From Calycina herbarum (Eukaryota > Ascomycota > Leotiomycetes > Helotiales > Pezizellaceae): 64,000 nt of DNA. Shown here one piece after another: positions 39,441 to 51,082 of this stretch. The first letter of the stretch is position 1; every line of letters starts with the position of its first letter. Where the stretch lies: NCBI GenBank assembly GCA_001414485.1, contig LLEY01000128.1:62001-126000 (forward strand), in the 5' to 3' direction. The notes beneath the pieces were generated by a model. The model had not been told where the DNA came from. It did not search any database and worked only from the letters and a program-made list of their open reading frames with translations. Made by a program: the position numbers and the translations under genes.

Positions 39441-42205
39441 TTAAAGACCTTTCCACCAAGTAGTTTGTCCAACCTCAAACGATCCCTTCTGAACAATCTC
39501 AGCACTTGTCGATCCCACCAGCACTTCATAGGTATCCTTCTCCACAATCCATGAATCCCTGACTTCGTCCCAGAAACTGGTAGCATATTTAGTTTCAATA
39601 TTAACTTCCACGGTCTTACTCTCTCCCTTCTCGAGGAAGACCTTTGTGAATCCCTTGAGTTCCTTCTTGGGACGTTTAATACTTGGCTTCTGTTGTGAGA
39701 TGTAGACTTGAACAACTTCAGCCCCGGAGACGTCACCAGTGTTGCTGACTTTAACGCTGACTTTGACATTCTTCTCATCCTTGGCGACGGAAAGATCGGA
39801 AATACCAAAAGTAGTATAAGAAAGTCCGTGACCGAATGGGAAAAGCGTCTCCAAATCAAGCATCTCATAGTATCGATATCCAACATAAATATCCTCACCA
39901 TAAAGAGTTCTACCTCTCTCAGTTCGGTAACTCAAGAATGCTGGGTTATCTTGTAGTTTCTTTGGGAAACTGAGTGGGAGTTTGGCACTGGGGTTGACTT
40001 TTCCGAAAAGTACATCTGCGATGGCGTTTCCAGTTTCGTTTCCGCCGTACCAGGCGTGAATCATGGCTTTAACGGAGGAAGCCCAGGGCATTTCGACGGG
40101 AGTTCCGGATTGCATTACGACGACTGTTGAGGGGTTTGCTGCTGCGACGGCGGAGATGAGGGCGTTTGTTGAACCCGGGAGGTCCATGTTTTCGCGATCT
40201 GTGCCTTCCCCTTCCCAATCTGCCTGTGGAAATGTCAGTATTGAAGAACGTGGAAGCGAAAGTGGCAACTTACGTTCAAGCCGGTACAAATAATAACTTG
40301 ATCGGCATCCTTTGCCAATTCCACAGCATGTTTGATCTCTTCTTCTGGATCGATGACCTTGGCACCTCCGATTCGAACAGCACCACTTCCAAACAAAGTG
40401 TTGTTTCCAGGATCCAGCTTGCAAGATGGTGCACTGCTGAACTCCACTTTGATGTGGTAAGTTTGCCCTTTCTTAACAGGAAGAACTCCCTTCTCCTCGA
40501 CCGTACCACAGTTAAAGAACATGGTACCCTTGGTTTGTGTAGTCTCGTTATCAATCAACAACTTGTCGTCAACGTACAGCTTGGCAGCTCCATAAACACC
40601 AAGACCGAATTCAAAATCACAGTCTTCCTCTGCAGTGTAGAAGCCTTCGATGTCAGCCCAGAACAGCTTCTCCTTGATTTTCTCGCAATTGTAATCCATC
40701 ATCAGAAGCTCAGTCTTAGTGAGGAGTAATTCATCGGCGATTTCTCGGTCCTTGACTGATGGTGGGTCGTTGTATGCTCGGAATGAGATACCAGTTTCGC
40801 CATTTGCGGTCTTGAGAATTTCTCCTAGGAGAGGCAACTCTTTGTGGGCGTAACAACCGACTGTGTAAGACGGTTCGCTGGTGAGTTGTGCTTTGATGCC
40901 ATCGTAAGGAGTAACTGCGTAGAAAGCGGCAAGTGCTGCTGAACCACCTCCGTGGTAAGCTGCATACTTGGAATTGGGACCAAGAATAAGTGTCTGGATG
41001 AGTGGTTAGTATTAATATGGGACATTCAGTTACAATTCTTACCTTTTTGTCTTTCGATAATGGCAAGACTTTATCTTCATTCTTCATCAAGACGATACTC
41101 TCGCCACCAATCTTTCTCAAGAAGGCAGCTGTCTCGGGTGTGTTTGCAGCCAGCTCCGGGGCATTTTCAGCGACCTTTGCTGCCGCGACACGATTGATGA
41201 GATTGAGAACATTTCGAACTCGTTCATCGAGGATGTGTTGATGAACTTTTCCAACAGAGACAGCTTGTTGTAAAGCCATACCTCTCCATCTCGTAGGTCC
41301 AGCCATTTCGAGATCAAGGCCGGCGTTGATGGCTTCGGATGTTGAATAAGTTCCCCACCTGTGATTGTTAGCAATGTATCTGCTGAGAAAGTATGAAGAT
41401 TAACATACCAATCACTCATGACTAGGCCTTCCCAAGCCCATTCGCCCCGAAGGATGTCTTTGAGAATTTTCTGGTTCTCAGAAACGTGAGTGCCGTTTAT
41501 TTTGTTGTACGCTGTCTATCAAAATATCAACATTGGTCTATTGAGCAATTTGATTTGGCAATCGGGAGAAGACTTACCATGAAACACGCTGGCTGCGAAT
41601 CTCTAACAACCAATTGAAAGGGCAGACAATAAATCTCTCTCAACGCTCTATCAGTAAGAATAGCATTCGTCCCATTCCTCTCATGCTCCTGATCATTGCA
41701 AACAAAATGCTTGATAGTAGCAGCAATATCCTTATCCTGGATCCCATTTACCAACGCAGCAGCTCCAAGACCCGCCAAAACAGGGTCCTCGCTCAAACTT
41801 TCGAACCCTCTTCCTCCAAGAGGGGAACGTTGCATGTTGATAGTTGGTCCAAGAATAATGTGTGAACCTTTGGATTTGCTCTCATCTCCCATCAATCGAC
41901 CAGCCTCCCGAAGGAGATCGACGTCCCATGTTGCACCTAAACCGGTGCCGCATGGGAAACATGCTGCCTTGACGCCATTGAAGAATTTTGTACCACGAAC
42001 ACCGTTTGGTCCATCAGACATGCGAATGACGGGAATTCCAAGGCGCTTGACGGGGACTGTATGCCACCAATCGGCACCTAGTTTGTGTCAGTTGATGAGA
42101 AAAGTAGAAATATGGGACACGAGAAAATATACCTGCTAAAAGGGCACATTTCTCAACGTTGTTGAGTTTGGATAGAACATCTTCCACATCTAAGGTGGTA
42201 GTCAT
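39441..42205 (-). CDS. GH3 beta-glucosidase with PA14 domain, intracellular type
   Basis: Six exons (minus): 42205-42133, 42077-41578, 41515-41409, 41358-41043, 40993-40274 and 40223-39441; 832 aa, all junctions in frame. It hydrolyses terminal beta-D-glucosyl residues. GH3 N-terminal barrel: [50 protein letters not shown]. The catalytic nucleophile Asp is in GLVMSDWWGTYST (about residue 225). A PA14-like insert (about 390-545) includes [10 protein letters not shown] and YHIKVEFSS. The C-terminal domain includes [11 protein letters not shown] and [13 protein letters not shown], then a fibronectin-III-like end ([10 protein letters not shown] to the stop). There is no signal peptide (starts [10 protein letters not shown]), matching PA14-type GH3 enzymes thought to act inside the cell. 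Confidence 0.95.
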
Positions 42206-43433
42206 CGTTGCTGAAATTTAGAGCGCAATTGGAACAAGTGTAGCTCAACAACGCTAATTAGACTTAGCGGACAAGATTGGGTATATAGGGCTTGATAGAA
42301 TTGTCAAAGAGGGGGAAGAAAATGAAGGGAGAAAGAGAGAAATATGAGAAGAGAAGAAGGCAAGAGATGACAGGTATTTAAGAGGAAGGAAAGGTAGTAA
42401 ATTTCCCCACAATGTTCGGCTCCGATTCACGCAGAAGCTCTTGGCCTAGGAGCTTCAGCTTCCCCTCCAACCCCACTTTCAGGGTCCTCACGATAGCTTC
42501 TGATACGTACAAATGCACGTTCGCGCTGCCGTTGTACCTGGTTTTGGGATATCAGCTGGCTAATTGTTGCATTGTGAGACGGACGCGGGACTGCGGTACG
42601 GTGTGGGTTGTGGTTTGTGGATAAAAGGGAGGCGATTCAAGAGACGAACGGCTATTCGTCGGCCGTGTAATATTCGGGAAATTAGATTCACACTGGTCAA
42701 AGCTACTGCGATTTGCAGTAAGGTGCATCCAAGTGGCGGCCTGTCGGGATGCTTCCCCTTGGTTTGGAGGTGGGAGAGTGGCACATTTTGGTGGGATGAA
42801 TTGTGTGGGGTGAGTATGAGAGTGGAGGATCGATTTTTTGATGATTAGAAACGATTTATATTTCAGAACCGGAAATCTATTGCCGACAAGACTCCGCAAG
42901 CGACAGCCACTGAGAGCCGTTTCTTTTCTTGTCAACACACCTTTCTCAGCTTCAACATCCTTCAACATACATCGTCGTCAACAGAAGAGCTATAATACCG
43001 GTAGTCATTACATACAACGGCGAGGCGGTGAGGTTCACAAGTGTCTAGCTCGCCGAAACCTTCGGGTCTAAAAAAGTATGAGATGACGTTGGAACTTGCT
43101 TCCTCGGGGATTCTTCGGTGGAACCACGACGCGTAGACCGGGAAACATTTCTGCCAATACAAATTGCGGAGAAATCACATTTTAAACGAGTGGAGGTGAC
43201 CCCGAGGACCGAGGTGGGAGTCTAGACAAGAGGATGCTATTTGTAAATGGTGCGACTTTTTGAAATTGATCCGGAGTTTTGCCATTGCTATTCAGGTTGT
43301 GGAGAGGTTCTTCAAGTGTGGCGATAAGAGAATCGGGGCTTGAGTTAGTTTGGAAGGATTACTCACAAGGTTTATGTTGGGAAACTGCTGTCGTATTCTT
43401 GATTTTCATTCTATATCTATATGAAAGCGCCAA
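42206..43433. other. intergenic, no gene recognised
   Basis: Promoter and 5' flank of the GH3 gene (pyrimidine/purine-rich at 42300-42400) and 3' flank of the kinesin gene. Several 70-138-codon open frames overlap on both strands without motifs. Confidence 0.45.
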
Positions 43434-45333
43434 CTATTCGTCTACCTCTGACTCCAGCTTTCCTTTCATGTAATAATACATAGTCTTTCTATCATACTCA
43501 AGAACCACCTCATCCACCAATTCTGTAAGTTGGACAGTTATTTGATCCGCAACGAAAAGTTCGTAAGTCCCATCGATTTCAGCTGGGCTAACAATTGCAC
43601 ACACATATCTCGTTTTCTCTCCTCTTTGCTTTTCTTCCTCGTCCAACCCCATCACCATGACCACTTCAACGCCATGTTCTTTTTCCTCTCCTTTCAAGCA
43701 GAAGAACATTCCAGGCTTAATTTTCTTTGGCTTCTGCTTTGTACTTTCTGTAGAATTTACCTGAGGAGTCTCGCCCGTCGCTCCAAGACGTTGGATCAAA
43801 GCTCGCGAGTCGATATGCAAAGTCCAAAGTTTGAAATACAGAAGCCTGACCTGCTCCGTGGTAGCATGAGCTGAGAGGAGTGCACGACGAGTAAACTCAT
43901 CTTCGTCCAAACGACAAATTTGAGTTCCGTTCTCTCGAGGTGCCAACAGCTGGGGGTTGATTGGAGGTTTTCCTGACTGTAAATATGTTAGTACCAGCAA
44001 AGGCTAAAAAACGTATGTCGGAGCTCACATTTTTCCTAATCCAATCCTTCACATCATCGTTCGTCCAAGTCATCAGAATTCGTTCATCAAAAGCCATCGG
44101 TTTCGCTTTTGCAATTGGAACTTTCAACACCTCCGCATAACGGAGTGTGTTTTTGCTCTGCGCCACATCCAAAATTCTTGGAGCGATACATGCAATAACA
44201 ATTGTTTTACACGTCTGAGGGTTATTGACATCAAAAGCGCTCTTCAAGATCTGAGTAAGTTTACTGTTTCGGAAAGGAATATGAACATGTTTCTGAGTCG
44301 GTTCTCCTCTTCCAATTGTCCACAAAGCACGTTTGGTGATGCAATCCTTCAGAACGCTTAGCGATTTGTTGATATCTCGTGTTTCGAGCATTCGTTCTTT
44401 GGAATGTTGAGATGTGTCGGAACTGGCTTCGCTGCCTGCTAGATCTACCAGTAGAAGGTTTCCTTCCTCAAATGCTTTGGATTCTGGATCTACGATACGG
44501 ATGCGGCAGATTGAATGGGATCGAGAGGACTGGTCGTTCTTGGTTGTTGATTCCGTCGATCGAAGTTCTTTCGCGATGTTGATTATATTTAGAAATTCCT
44601 CCACGTTTTGGGGATTCTTTTCGTGGATACCGGGTAGTTGCATCGTACCGAAGGCGTCTTCCATGACTTTGACCGGTTGTCTTTCGTTGAGAAGATCTGT
44701 TTCAAGAACATTAGTACTTGGCCAAATCATCATTCTTAGTTGGAAAATACCGTATAGAATACTCCCCGATACTTCGAAAATGCAAACATGAATCTCCTTC
44801 CCGTCAGAAAGCTCGCTCTTCATCAACTTTTCAACAAGCAATTTCTCGAGTCCAGTGACAGTAAAAGTCTTCCCAGACCCCGTCTGTCCATAAGCAAGAA
44901 GCATACTAGTACGACCCTCCAGACACCATTGCACCAACTCGTTAACTCGACTATCATAAATATCCTTGGTACTCTTCTCCGGACCGTAAACTTGATCAAC
45001 ACTAAAAGAAGTGCTCTGGAATCATCAGTATTTCAGTCCAAAACATCAATTGGAAGAGACGAGTTCTCTCACATTTAAATCCGGCTTCCCATTCACTCTC
45101 CTCCTCGGTTCATAAATCTTCGCGACTCCATACTCGTGCGGTAATGCACCTTCAATATGGCCATCTTCGATTTCTTGCGAGGAAAGTGGTCGGATACGAA
45201 CACAGACCGAGGTGTCGGGTACCTCCGCTGAAGGATCGATGTTCTCAATATCGTGACCTGAAGGCTGGCTGGCGTCAAGTTGATGGATTCGTTTGCGAAA
45301 CCATTCTTTGTTTTCGTGGAAGTAGGTGTCCAT
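43434..45333 (-). CDS. kinesin-like motor protein with C-terminal SAM-like segment
   Basis: Four exons (minus): 45333-45073, 45015-44751, 44696-44029 and 43976-43434; 578 aa. Intron 2 (54 nt) is a multiple of three and open, yet has GTATTT and AACAG ends; removing it restores the kinesin motif ILYDLLNERQPVKV. Motor domain at about 38-400: start SVCVRIRPLS, P-loop GQTGSGKT near residue 129, switch I NDQSSRSHS, switch II LLVDLAGSE, then FRNSKLTQILKSAF. The motor leads the protein, and features recall the kinesin-13/KIF24 group (depolymerising kinesins); I cannot fix the subfamily. After the motor, TWTNDDVKDWIRKN and CRLDEDEFTRRA resemble a SAM domain. The C-terminal 120 residues are not recognised. 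Confidence 0.88.
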
Positions 45334-46738
45334 TTCTTTGGGGTCCGGGGGTTTTGTGGTCTGAATATTTAGGGAGGTTGGTTTGTTGGATTGACTGAGT
45401 TTTAATCATGGGGGAACAAATATATAATCAAAATCCAAACAAAGCAACAGAATTAAAACTCCGGCCGTTGTCTAAACAAAGGGGTTATCACTTCACCTGT
45501 AAGACAATTCCGGCCATAGCATGCATAGCAACCGGAGTTGGGATCGGAACCGGGCAATTTCTTATTCCCGGAAAAACTCCTAGCAAAATTCTGATCATGT
45601 GATTGGAAATGGCGAATTTTGACAAAATGAAATAGGAAGAATTATGAATTAGGAGGTCGGTTATTTACATTCAAGATTAATGTTTTGGGAAGAGAGAAAT
45701 GAGGATCAGAAAAATAGAAAGGTAAAATCGGTGGTACGATGTGCGAATCAATTGCATTTCCATTTCATAGGTTGGGTGTAGGGCTCCCAATTGAACTTGA
45801 AACCCTAGATATCCATAAACATAGTGCTATTTGAACTAAAATTAAGAGCTGAATTGAATTCGCGAATTAAATAAAATAAACTTAGGAATTATATAAATTT
45901 TATAAAGTTTTATATATTTTAAGTAGGGATAACACGTAATAGTTTCTCTTATATTTTCTAGTAAGATTAGTCTTCTTAAAGTTAAGAGAAAGTTAGAGAC
46001 AAGGGAAAGAAGGAGAGAGGAAGAAAGGGGACACTTATATAGGGGTTAGAGAGGTAGCTAAGGTAGTCGGTACTTAATACCCTATTTTTTTAATTTTATA
46101 TTACTTAGTTCTATTATTCCGCTAATAAGCGGGTCAGGAGATGAGAGTTAGGAATAGTGGCAAAGTCAAGGAAAGCAAGTCACGAACATCCAAAAGTAGA
46201 AGTAGAGACTGCGAAGGGGTGGGACACAGACTGAAAGCTGTTCACCGCTTTAATAGAAACTGCATTTACAACCAATTTTGGTCAAGCGGTGGGTTACGAG
46301 ATGCTAAACGAGGCGGGCCTCGATTTACCGCACACCAGGGCGTCGATTTACTGGGAGCCTAATCATGGAGTTATCTTACTACTGCACTTTGTATATCCAG
46401 ACAGAATAGGAAGCATGAAGAAGCGACAAAAAACGATAAGGGGGAGATTTCAAAGTTGGTCTTATTAAATCCATGTTTTGTGGTAAACATTATAAGAACA
46501 TCCAATTGTTCCCGTGGCATTCATTTCACTCAATTTGTTCTGGTCGCAAATACCACAGGCATGCTAAGCCTATCAAGAAGCTACTATAAAAAGTGAATAT
46601 CTTCGACCCTCTTCCCATTTTATCCCTTAGAAGGGGGTGGTGAATACACAAAGAAACTAGTATAAGCATTTAGAATTTGAGGAGGAATATCAAATTGAAA
46701 GCTTTGGGACCCTAGAATTCACGAAATGCGATATGATA
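45334..46738. other. intergenic with an AT-rich, probably RIP-mutated block
   Basis: 5' flank of the kinesin gene. At about 45840-46130 the DNA turns AT-rich with purine runs (GAGAAAGTTAGAGACAAGGG), probably an old repeat, but I found no terminal repeats. The 73-codon frame at 46141-46362 has no motif. Confidence 0.45.
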
Positions 46739-46740
46739 TA

Positions 46741-47254
46741 CAGTGAGTTACGAGTTAAGCTTGAATTTGCCTACTTTTTTTATAATCTAAGCTTTTTTAT
46801 TATTAAGGCTTTCTCTCTCTTTTCTTTAGAAGACAGAAAATAAAAGTACTCTAAAAGAGATAAGGCCTAACTAGAAAGAAGCGCTATATCTAATTATCTC
46901 TCTTCTATATAATTTATTAAGTTAAAGTAAGTATAATAAAAGTAAACTAAAAGATAAATAATTCTTAAAATAACCTCTTTTCTTAAAAAGAATTTCACTA
47001 CTTCTATAGGCGCTACTAAGACCCTATACAAATTAAGATAGATATAAAATTGTCTATTTTTATCTTATAAAGTCTATAGAGTATAAGAGGAGATATAAGC
47101 CTCTTCTTTCCTATTCTTATAAATAGTATATTATATATTATTATTAATTAATAGGTAAAAGAGTGCCTAAAAAGGGGGGAAATCAAGGAATTTTCTCAAA
47201 AAGCTCGGATTACAAAAAAAGTAGGCAAATTCAAGCTTAACTCGCAACTCACTG
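46741..47254. mobile_element. Tc1/mariner-type MITE, 514 bp, RIP-mutated
   Basis: Both ends begin CAGTGAGTT(A/G)CGAGTTAAG. The inverted repeats extend about 57 bp, are flanked by TA on both sides (46739-46740 and 47255-47256), and differ by transitions only where I compared them (ATAATCTAAG against GTAATCCGAG). The interior is AT-rich with no coding trace. Confidence 0.88.
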
Positions 47255-47293
47255 TAGTGAATTTGGTCAATTAGGACGCTATACCAGAGCCTC

Positions 47294-48395
47294 TTAACGA
47301 AATACAAATTCATGCGCTGCGAATTTCTGTTCTTCCCGGTACATATCAAACGCTTCTCCAAGCATAATATCCCGAACGTAACATTCCCCAACTAATAAAT
47401 AAGTAGAATCCTCAAGAGGGCGAAGGATATAAGGAACTCTAGCTCCAAACAAAATGCAACATATATCCCCTTCGACAAGTGCCTTTGGTCCGATACCAAA
47501 ATATCCCTTGTTGGTTATGAAAATTCTTCTTCTTTCCCTCGTAGTCTCTGCAGTGAGCTCATCAAATTCATCAGGGTCTCCTGAGGATTGAGATGGATCT
47601 TCAGATAGAACGTGTTTGTCGCGCAGTATGTTCATGTATGCTAAGCAATTGCTGCCATGGTTGTCCCCGACAGAACCAGCTGTACATGTTGAAGCAAAGG
47701 CTTCTAAGATGTTTTTATAGACATTTTTGCAGGGTCTGTTTTCAACATGTATAAGAAGGTACATATACACATCCAACATTCGTAGTTGTGGAGATGGGTT
47801 TTCGAGGACTCCACTCGCTTCGATATACTCAAATCCCTCGACAATCACGTCAAATACAAAGCCACCCACTTTGATTGTCCCGGTGTCTTCCAGCTCACTG
47901 AATTGAAAATGAGAATCTTTAGCAGCTCTGTACCACGTATATTCAAGCCCAGTGTCGAAGCGAGAGTCTCCGTTTCCGAAGGAATTCCACTGAGGGCACC
48001 ACGAAGGAATTTCAAATTTTGATAAGGTTTCGGCCAAAGTGTGCGGCAAGGTCTCATGATCAACACAGGAGAATAGATGAGCTTGCTGGGTTCTCTGAAG
48101 CCACTTTTTGGCAAAATCGACATATACTTGGTTGATCCTCGGTTTCAGGACCTGAACGAGTAATTTCTAGGGCTCTGCGGAGACTTGGTGTTATGAAATG
48201 GTCTTGGGAATCGACTGTGATGTGTTCTGTGAAGGTTGGCGCTCCCCAGACGTATGATAGAGCTTTGTATTTTTGCTCCGATTGGAGAGTGATTATACGG
48301 AAATCACAAGAGATTGGGGCATTTTCGAGCCCGGGATGAACGGCGAGGAGTCTGATGGAGTTGCTTGGCAGTGGGGAATATTGATAAGATGGCAT
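47294..48395 (-). pseudogene. HET-domain gene with internal deletion
   Basis: The 5' block (48395 to about 48150) starts MPSYQYSPLPSNSIRLLAVHPG and contains YKALSYVWG, the N-terminal HET signature. The 3' block (about 48135 to 47294) begins NQVYVDFAKKWLQRTQ and continues with FEIPSWCPQW and GYFGIGP, typical of the region after the HET domain. Between them the rest of the HET domain (WIDAICINQ to the RxWTxQE block, some hundreds of bases) is missing and the frame changes at about 48135. HET proteins trigger cell death on recognition of non-self; this one lacks the core. A 46-nt intron could formally join the frames, but its acceptor and branch site are poor. An alternative upstream ATG lies at 48443. 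Confidence 0.75.
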
Positions 48396-49831
48396 GTTGT
48401 TGTCGGGAGATGTTTGCGAAAGAATATTTGGGCTTTTGTTCATAAGAATAAAATTGATTTTGTTGGCACCAAGCCCGCTCGAGGTTTGCTTTTGCTATTA
48501 GAGGCTGAGACTTGTGTTACCTTCCCCGTGCCTTAACCCAGGCAACTGGCCGAGGAAAAAGCAAATATTATTGAAAGAAAGGAGCAGTTATACATAAATA
48601 GATAGAGTATGGTCTGGAAATAGCCGGAGTTCACTAAGGGACGCTGGGAGTCCCCCCTTCGCAACGGAATAAGGTATTGAAATGAGTGATTCCAAATTAA
48701 TTTATACTCAAATTTGTCCAACATTGATTTTGGGGATTAATGAAAGAATAAGTTGTACAAATTTCCTGTCGCCCATATCCCAGCTTTCGATTCTTGACAT
48801 AACTTCATCGTATTTCTTCATCATTGCGTCTACTCCTAACCCTTTCCCCACGACCCATACCCGACCATAACAATTCCCCCTCAATCAAAGTAGGAATCAA
48901 CTCTCCGCATCCACGTCCTCGTGGTTCACTTGAAAATTTCCGAGAATCTCAAAACCATCAGGTCTCACCGACCGGCTCGACCATTGTCGAACTACCTCGT
49001 CACCCTGATTTCCAAAGCAGGAGCTCTTGAAGTCTTGATAAACTCCAACCTCCTTCTCCAAGAGAAAACAAATAAAAAAAGAAGAAGAAATTGTGATATA
49101 GAAATGGGACTCTGAAGCCCAGAACCAGCAAGCACATAGCCAAAATAAATTCGCACCAATTCTTTCCGACAATAAAGAGTGCAACTCCATTTCAGTTCAC
49201 CCCCACGATTGAGTCTCTTCACATCAAAAAGTCCTCTTTATCACCCCTACTTCTCCCTGCTTCCTCTTTCACATCCTGCGCACCAAGCAATCCTTGATGC
49301 CCCTTTTAACAAATCCCCAGGTGCTGTACATTTCCAGTGCACTCGTTTTAACAAACCTTTCAGTCTCACCAAAACTTAAAAGAAGACCTGGTATATCTCC
49401 AGCTCCTCCCGCTCATGTTATCCAAGAAGCCAAAAAGGCTTCTTCGAAAAATAGGGCAACAAATAAGAGGGCAAGTGACGAGCGTTGGAAAAACACCTAG
49501 TTCAGTACTAATACCATGAAGAGAATCCGACTGAACCAAAAGGGGGGAAATAAGATCTTACATCCCACCTTCTCCTCACACAGCAGATCGGTCGAGGCAA
49601 GATAAGTAAATCTTGTTCATCATCATTTCATTTCAATTCCCAGAAATTCTATTCCTCCCATGCCCACTCCCACCCCTACGTATCTCAAGACGCGAAATGG
49701 ATATCACACAAACAAAAAAAAAGATATCAACCAGCGCCCGCCCCAAAACATTTTCCCAAGCCTCCCAGAGGCCATCATAATCATCACTTCCCGATCCCGT
49801 CCCCGTCCCAATCCTCCTAAAACACCCACCC
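48396..49831. other. intergenic, no gene recognised
   Basis: Holds the promoter side of the HET remnant and the 3' flank of the GGPP synthase gene. Open frames of 60-97 codons overlap on both strands with no motifs. Pyrimidine-rich DNA and an A run (about 49712-49720) occur near the right end. Confidence 0.45.
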
Positions 49832-51082
49832 TCAAATAGCCAACTTATCCAAAATCTTCAGCACCCCCCGTCCCTTACTCCCCCCGTCCTCCTCCAACCC
49901 CTCAACTAGTCTTCTCGCGCGTTCCATAAGCGTAGCCAGCACCTTCCGACAATACTCCAAACTCCCCGTACTCTCCATATAAGAGACCGCATACCTCTTA
50001 ACCTGCTCATCCTCAGTTTTTTGTTTAAGGATGTTCAGGAGCTGCATATTCCCCGGCCGCGCACGGATGGAATGGATGATGGGGAAGGAGAATTTCCCTT
50101 CTGTGAGGTCCTCGCACATCCCTTTGTTGGAGGAGTATTCGGGGGAGGATATGTTTTGGTAGTCGTCGCGGATTTGGAAGATTATTCCCATTAGGTTTAC
50201 TAGGGGGACGCAGTCTCTGTTTTTTGTATTAGTAGGCTGCTCAGGCTGCGATCGCGCGGGGAGGAGGGGGGATAAAAAGTACTTTGTAGTTTTCGACTCC
50301 GCCTGCATCAATTTAACAGCCAATCTGAAGAGACCTCCGGTTTTGTTGCCGACCATCTCAAGATAATCATCCTCCGTAGGACAAGTCAACGTATCCCTCC
50401 AAAAAAGATCCATCCCCTGCCCCCGATGTAAATTCAACAACTCCTCCGTATAAATCTTCACTGCCTCTGGATTCCCCAATTTCCCAAGTTCCCCAAGCGC
50501 AAGGAAATACACATAGTTCGCGGAATTAATCGTCTGCGCCGTCCCGAAAATACTATGTGCAACCGGTAATCCTCTTCGTAGCAACGAGGAATCTTCGACA
50601 TCATCGACTAGGAGGGAGGCCGTATGTAACATCCCCACCACATTATTGATCACTGCCAAACTTTCCGCTGGTATACCAAGGTACTCGTTAAAAGCCGCAA
50701 TCAATTGACTCCTAATATCCTTCCCTGGCTGGGTGAAGAGGTATTCATAAGGCCCCAAAAGAATCTGCTCTTTCGGCTCAGACCAACTGCTCTTCCCATA
50801 GAAAGCCATATCGCCTTTATTAAACTTCAAGGGGTCCGCGGGTTCACCGGGTTGTATGGCGGGGTTGAGGGTGGAATCGATGTTGCTCTGGCGCCGTTGG
50901 GAGATCCAGTCTCCTTCGGGGACTACTGCTGTGCTGTTTCGAAGGGCGGATTTTGGGGGAGTGGAGAATATGCCGTTTTGAGTTGAGGAGGAGGTTCGTG
51001 GTGGGATGGACCTTGGTGCTTGGGGGTGATCCATGGTTTTGTTTGTGGTTGTACGGTGGGAGGAGAGGTTGTTTGGGAACAT
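49832..51082 (-). CDS. geranylgeranyl diphosphate synthase
   Basis: Exons (minus): 51082-50283 and 50216-49832; 394 aa, or 378 aa if the ATG at 51034 is used. The 66-nt intron is a multiple of three and open, but it has a GTACTT donor, CTACTAAT branch and ACAG acceptor, and its removal restores [14 protein letters not shown], a conserved block. The enzyme condenses farnesyl diphosphate with isopentenyl diphosphate (trans-prenyltransferase), supplying prenylation, carotenoids and diterpenes. First Asp-rich motif [15 protein letters not shown] near residue 159; second FQIRDDYQN near 282; [11 protein letters not shown] follows. The N-terminal 90 residues are Pro/Ser-rich and not conserved in general. 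No terpene cyclase is nearby, so a housekeeping role is the default. Confidence 0.95.
   Translation of the reverse strand: MFPNNLSSHRTTTNKTMDHPQAPRSIPPRTSSSTQNGIFSTPPKSALRNSTAVVPEGDWISQRRQSNIDSTLNPAIQPGEPADPLKFNKGDMAFYGKSSWSEPKEQILLGPYEYLFTQPGKDIRSQLIAAFNEYLGIPAESLAVINNVVGMLHTASLLVDDVEDSSLLRRGLPVAHSIFGTAQTINSANYVYFLALGELGKLGNPEAVKIYTEELLNLHRGQGMDLFWRDTLTCPTEDDYLEMVGNKTGGLFRLAVKLMQAESKTTKYFLSPLLPARSQPEQPTNTKNRDCVPLVNLMGIIFQIRDDYQNISSPEYSSNKGMCEDLTEGKFSFPIIHSIRARPGNMQLLNILKQKTEDEQVKRYAVSYMESTGSLEYCRKVLATLMERARRLVEGLEEDGGSKGRGVLKILDKLAI

Noticed and set aside
45408..45602. 64-aa frame upstream of the kinesin
   Set aside because: It lies in the promoter region, has biased composition and no motif.
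48060..48170. Intron joining the two HET frames
   Set aside because: A 46-nt GTATAT...CAAG candidate keeps frame but has no branch site and would remove the conserved VYVDFAKKWL block, so a deletion is the better explanation.
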